64,000 bases of DNA from Hymenobacter sp. BRD128 (GTDB lineage: Bacteria > Bacteroidota > Bacteroidia > Cytophagales > Hymenobacteraceae): contig NZ_CP053908.1 of the NCBI RefSeq assembly GCF_013256625.1, positions 1,426,001 through 1,490,000 on the forward strand, read 5' to 3'. Positions 60,439 to 64,000 of the stretch are shown here, piece by piece; positions within the stretch are counted from its first letter, which is position 1, and each line of letters starts with the position of its first letter. The translations under genes and the position numbers were made by a program. A model generated the notes under the pieces. It was not told the origin of the DNA. It did not search any database and was given only the letters and a program-made list of their open reading frames with translations.

Positions 60439-60707
60439 TCCGGTTGCGCCCCTGGGGGTAGTGCGCCTGCCAAGCGCCCGCTACTCTGCTTCAAAAGGAG
60501 AGCCGCAACTAGGGAAAAGGCTAGCCAACACCGGTCTAACCACCTACGGCCAGCTTCCCGCTAAAGGCCTGCCCGCCACGTGGCCGGCCAATCCGGCTGA
60601 TTTAGTACGTATGATTTTTTGGCGAATTTCCCGGCCGTGCCGCGCACGGTCCGGTCCCGCGCGGCGCCCGCCAGGGCTGCGCTTGTCCGCCGCATTCCAT
60701 TGTTTTC

Positions 60708-63700
60708 ATGTTAGAAAAAATTATTGCGGCTAGTGTTCGCAACAAGCTCATTGTGGGTTTGCTGCTGCTGGGCCTTATCGCCTGGGGCGGCTTTTCGGCG
60801 GCCAACCTGCCGCTCGATGCCATCCCCGACGTCACCAACAACCAGGTGCAGGTCATCACCCAGAGCCCCGCCCTGGCCGCGCAGGAGGTCGAGCAGATGC
60901 TCACCATTCCGCTCGAACTGCAGCTGCGCACCATTCCGGGCGTCACCGAAATTCGCTCTATCTCGCGCTTCGGGCTGTCGGTTATCACCGTTGTTTTCCC
61001 CGACAACGTCGATACTTACCGCACTCGCCAGCTGGTGGCCGAAAAGCTGACCCAGGCCCAGGGTGACCTCGTAGCCGGCTCGGGCACGCCCGGCATGGCG
61101 CCCATCACCACCGGCCTGGGCGAGATTTACCAGTACAGCATCCGGGTCGAGCCGGGCTATGAAAAGCGCTATTCGCTAGCCCAGCTGCGCGACGTGCAGG
61201 ACTGGATAGTGAAGCGCCGGCTGGCCGGCGTGGCCGGCGTGGTCGATGTGAGCAGCTTCGGCGGCTTTGTGCGGCAGTACGAGGTGGCCGTGGACCCCAA
61301 CCGCCTGGCGGCCAACAACGTGACGATGGCCGAGCTCTACCAAGCCTTGCAGGATAATAATGGTAATACCGGGGGCTCATACCTTGAGCGCGGCCCCAAT
61401 GCCTACTTCATCCGGGGCGAGGGCCGGGCCACGTCGCTGGCCGATTTGGGCGCCACCGTTATCAAGCAGGCCGCGCCTGGCCAGCCCCTGCTGGTGCGCG
61501 ACGTGGCCACCGTGCGCTACGGCCACGCCGTGCGCTACGGGGCCATGACCCGCAACGGCCACGGCGAAACCGTGGGCGGCATCGTGCTGATGCTCAAAGG
61601 CGCCAGCTCGGAAAATACCATCAAGAACGTAAAGCAGCGGGTGGCCGAGATTCAGAAAACCTTGCCCAAAGGCCTCGTTATCACGCCCTTCCTCGACCGC
61701 ACCAAGCTCGTAGACAAGGCCATTGCCACCGTCGAGCACAACCTCATCGAGGGCGGCATCATCGTGCTGGCCGTGCTGCTGCTGCTGCTCGGCAACTGGC
61801 GGGCCGCCGTGGTGGTGGCCCTCATGATACCGCTGTGCATGCTCTTCGCGCTGGGCATGATGAGCATGTTTGGCGTGTCGGCTAACCTGATGAGCCTCGG
61901 GGCATTAGACTTCGGCCTTATCGTCGATGGCGCCGTGATTATCGTCGAGGCCGTCATCTTTCACCTCGTGCACCAGCGCGAGCAGGCCGCCCACGAAACG
62001 ATGGACGATATGACCGAGCACGCCGCCACGCGCCTCATGTCGTCGGCCCTGTTCGGGCAGTTTATCATCCTCATCGTGTACTTCCCCATCCTGTCGCTCA
62101 CCGGTATTGAGGGCAAGATGTTCCGGCCGATGGCCCTTACCGTGAGCTTTGCCATTATCGGGGCCATGCTGATGTGCCTCACCTTCGTGCCCGCCGCCAC
62201 GGCCTGGGCCCTGAAGAAAGATATCAAAGAGGAAGGCACGCTGGCTTACCGCATTATGAGGTTTCTGCACCGGGGCTACGACCCCATCATCCGGGCGGCG
62301 CTGGGGGCGCGCTGGCTGGTGGCGGGCGCGGCGGTGGGGCTGCTGGTGCTGGCGGGCTTCATTTTTTCGCGCATGGGCGGCGAGTTTATTCCGCAGCTCG
62401 ATGAGGGCGACATTGCCCTGAACGTGACGCTGGCCCCCGGCTCCTCGCTGAGCCAGACCATCGCCACCAACAGCCGCGTGCAGCAGATTCTGCTTCAGAA
62501 ATTTCCTGAAATTGAGCAGATTGTGGGCAAGAGCGGCACCTCCGAGATTCCGACCGACCCGATGTCGCTGGAAGACAGCGACGAGATGGTGATTCTCAAG
62601 GACCGCAAGGAGTGGACCTCGGCCAGCTCGCGCGAGGAGCTGGCCAACAAGATGCAGGCGGCGCTGGCCGGCATTCCGGGCGTCACGATGGAGTTTCAGC
62701 AGCCCATCCAGATGCGCTTCAACGAGTTGATTTCGGGCGTGAAATCGGACGTGAGCATTAAGATTTTTGGCGACGACCTGGCCGTGCTCTTCGAGAAAGC
62801 CAACGATGCGGCCGACCTCATCCGGCCGCTGCAAGGCGTGGGCGACCTCAAGGTGGAGCAGATAGCCGCCCTGCCGCAGATGCGCGTGAGCTACAACCGC
62901 CAGAAGCTGGCGCAGTACGGCCTGAAAGTAAGCGATTTGAACAATCTGCTGCGCTCGTCCTTCGCCGGCGACGTGGCCGGGCAGGTGTACGAAGGCGAGC
63001 GTCGCTACGACCTGGTGGTGCGCCTCGACAGCGCTCACCGCCAGGGGCTGGCTAACCTCCAGGATTTGTACGTGGACACGCCCGGCGGCCAGAAAATCCC
63101 CCTCGACGAAGTGGCCCAGGTGAGCTACCACAACGCGCCCATCCAGATTTCGCGGGATGATGCCCGCCGCCGCATCAACATCGGCATCAACGTGCGGGGC
63201 CGCGATGTGCAGAGCCTGGTCGAGGAGATTCAGCAAAAGCTGAACACCGGCCTCAAGCTGCCGCCCGGCTACACCTTGCAGTACGGCGGCCAGTTTGAAA
63301 ACCTGGTGCAGGCCAAAAAGCGCCTGTCGATAGCCGTGCCGGTGTCGCTGACGCTGATTTTCATGCTGCTCTACCTCTCATTCCGGTCGGTGAAGCAGGC
63401 GCTGCTCATTTTTACGGGCGTGCCGCTGGCCACCATCGGCGGCATTGTGGCGCTGTGGCTGCGCGGCATGCCGTTTAGTATTTCAGCGGGCGTGGGCTTC
63501 ATTGCGCTGTTTGGCGTGGCCGTGCTCAATGGAATTGTGCTGCTGGCTAGCCTCAACGAGCTAGCTGCCGAAGGCGTGAAGAGCGTGCGCGAGCGCGTGC
63601 TGCGCGCCACCGAGGAGCGTTTCCGGCCGGTTATTCTCACGGCCAGCGTGGCGTCGCTGGGCTTCCTGCCGATGGCGCTCAGTACTTCGGCCGGCGCCGA

Positions 63701-64000
63701 GGTGCAGAAGCCGCTGGCTACGGTCGTTATCGGCGGGTTGATTTCGGCTACTTTGCTCACCCTCATTGTGTTGCCGGTGCTCTATTCCTTCTTTACGAAA
63801 GACGGCGAGCCCAACCCCGAAGAAGCCGCCGAGGCCGAAGAAAAAGCCAAGCACGCCGCCGAAGTAGGCGAGGCCCCACCCGCTGAAGATGGCAAGGCCA
63901 ACGGAAACCAGGATAAAAACCCGGCGCCCCAGCCGGCTCCGGTCGTGGCTAGCCTCGTGCTGCTGCTCGGGTTGCTGGGAGCGGCATCCGGTGCGCACGC
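60708..64000 (+). CDS. CzcA/CusA-type heavy-metal RND efflux pump (3' end missing)
   Basis: Inner-membrane proton-driven exporter of divalent metal ions. At least 1,097 codons; no stop before the window ends. Start MLEKIIAASVRNKLIVGLLL at 60708. Landmarks: LPLDAIPDVTNNQVQVITQS, TM4 motif GALDFGLIVDGAVIIVEAV with the proton-relay Asp residues as in the Zn/Co/Ni (CzcA/CnrA) branch rather than the Cu branch, GGEFIPQLDEGDIALN, IGLIALFGV-like GVGFIALFGVAVLNGIVLL, and LPVLYSFFTKDGEPNPEEAA. After this usual end the frame continues through an acidic linker into a new hydrophobic segment (VVASLVLLLGLLGAASGAHA), suggesting fusion to an outer-membrane TolC-type domain beyond the edge. Confidence 0.92.
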   Translation, partial: MLEKIIAASVRNKLIVGLLLLGLIAWGGFSAANLPLDAIPDVTNNQVQVITQSPALAAQEVEQMLTIPLELQLRTIPGVTEIRSISRFGLSVITVVFPDNVDTYRTRQLVAEKLTQAQGDLVAGSGTPGMAPITTGLGEIYQYSIRVEPGYEKRYSLAQLRDVQDWIVKRRLAGVAGVVDVSSFGGFVRQYEVAVDPNRLAANNVTMAELYQALQDNNGNTGGSYLERGPNAYFIRGEGRATSLADLGATVIKQAAPGQPLLVRDVATVRYGHAVRYGAMTRNGHGETVGGIVLMLKGASSENTIKNVKQRVAEIQKTLPKGLVITPFLDRTKLVDKAIATVEHNLIEGGIIVLAVLLLLLGNWRAAVVVALMIPLCMLFALGMMSMFGVSANLMSLGALDFGLIVDGAVIIVEAVIFHLVHQREQAAHETMDDMTEHAATRLMSSALFGQFIILIVYFPILSLTGIEGKMFRPMALTVSFAIIGAMLMCLTFVPAATAWALKKDIKEEGTLAYRIMRFLHRGYDPIIRAALGARWLVAGAAVGLLVLAGFIFSRMGGEFIPQLDEGDIALNVTLAPGSSLSQTIATNSRVQQILLQKFPEIEQIVGKSGTSEIPTDPMSLEDSDEMVILKDRKEWTSASSREELANKMQAALAGIPGVTMEFQQPIQMRFNELISGVKSDVSIKIFGDDLAVLFEKANDAADLIRPLQGVGDLKVEQIAALPQMRVSYNRQKLAQYGLKVSDLNNLLRSSFAGDVAGQVYEGERRYDLVVRLDSAHRQGLANLQDLYVDTPGGQKIPLDEVAQVSYHNAPIQISRDDARRRINIGINVRGRDVQSLVEEIQQKLNTGLKLPPGYTLQYGGQFENLVQAKKRLSIAVPVSLTLIFMLLYLSFRSVKQALLIFTGVPLATIGGIVALWLRGMPFSISAGVGFIALFGVAVLNGIVLLASLNELAAEGVKSVRERVLRATEERFRPVILTASVASLGFLPMALSTSAGAEVQKPLATVVIGGLISATLLTLIVLPVLYSFFTKDGEPNPEEAAEAEEKAKHAAEVGEAPPAEDGKANGNQDKNPAPQPAPVVASLVLLLGLLGAASGAH

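Noticed and set aside
61905..63236. 443-codon minus-strand frame over the efflux pump gene
   Set aside because: Shadow frame of the CzcA coding sequence; low-complexity His/Ala/Leu composition and no signal or start context.
1..64000. CRISPR array
   Set aside because: No series of evenly spaced direct repeats was seen; hairpins are isolated terminators or REP-like elements.

Overview
The window looks like a chromosome segment of a high-GC Bacteroidetes bacterium, most probably Hymenobacter or a close relative. Evidence: a SusC/SusD polysaccharide-utilisation locus with a hybrid two-component regulator; the type IX secretion regulator PorX and a cargo-like protein with a C-terminal sorting domain; glutamine synthetase type III; MtaB; an exosortase of the XrtX kind; and many promoters with the Bacteroidetes -7 element TAnnTTTG. 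The hexamer GCTAGC is strikingly common throughout.

Layout. 1-18.9 kb: a carbohydrate locus. A 1,422-residue hybrid two-component regulator (minus strand) faces GH35 beta-galactosidase, GH43, SusC, SusD, DUF2264, GH51 arabinofuranosidase and a BNR_4-GH16 protein. The enzyme set suggests arabinogalactan or a related galactan carrying arabinose. Three promoters (a gene leaving the left edge, GH35, susC) share GAAWATGCCCC-like sequence exactly 23 bp upstream of a -7 element, the likely site of the regulator. 19-26.6 kb: a small unknown protein, tRNA-Arg(CCG), an internally deleted IS3-type element with both ends, both methylmalonyl-CoA mutase subunits, and a 5'-nucleotidase split over two genes. 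26.7-42.3 kb: housekeeping genes: dnaA, an HD phosphohydrolase, porX, a DACNV-DAC (diadenylate cyclase-like) protein, a periplasmic protein, an ABC permease, an SRPBCC-like membrane protein, an XRE-type regulator, mtaB, a family 9 glycosyltransferase and glnN. 42.6-48.7 kb: GNAT, a small antitoxin-like protein, a tandem 178-bp duplication carrying tRNA-Asp(GTC), accA, a metallo-hydrolase, a patatin, an acyltransferase and a DUF4159 protein.

48.7-52.3 kb: an RtcB-centred island. A full RtcB RNA ligase and a truncated copy of its 5' end are each preceded by a different AT-richer unknown gene with an ATGA stop/start overlap, and a third unknown gene follows RtcB with the same overlap. A 13-bp direct repeat bounds the block. 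This is the best candidate for something undescribed. 52.3-64 kb: rsmE, small envelope proteins, an M48 protease, exosortase X with its partner membrane protein, a DUF4394 T9SS cargo protein, a Lon-N domain protein, and a heavy-metal RND efflux pump running off the right edge.

Five genes (BNR_4-GH16, small mutase subunit, metallophosphatase, DACNV-DAC, accA) are each interrupted by what looks like a one-base indel, mostly a base missing from a G/C run. Because accA is among them, sequence error is at least as likely as real decay, so these are given as single frameshifted CDS features.
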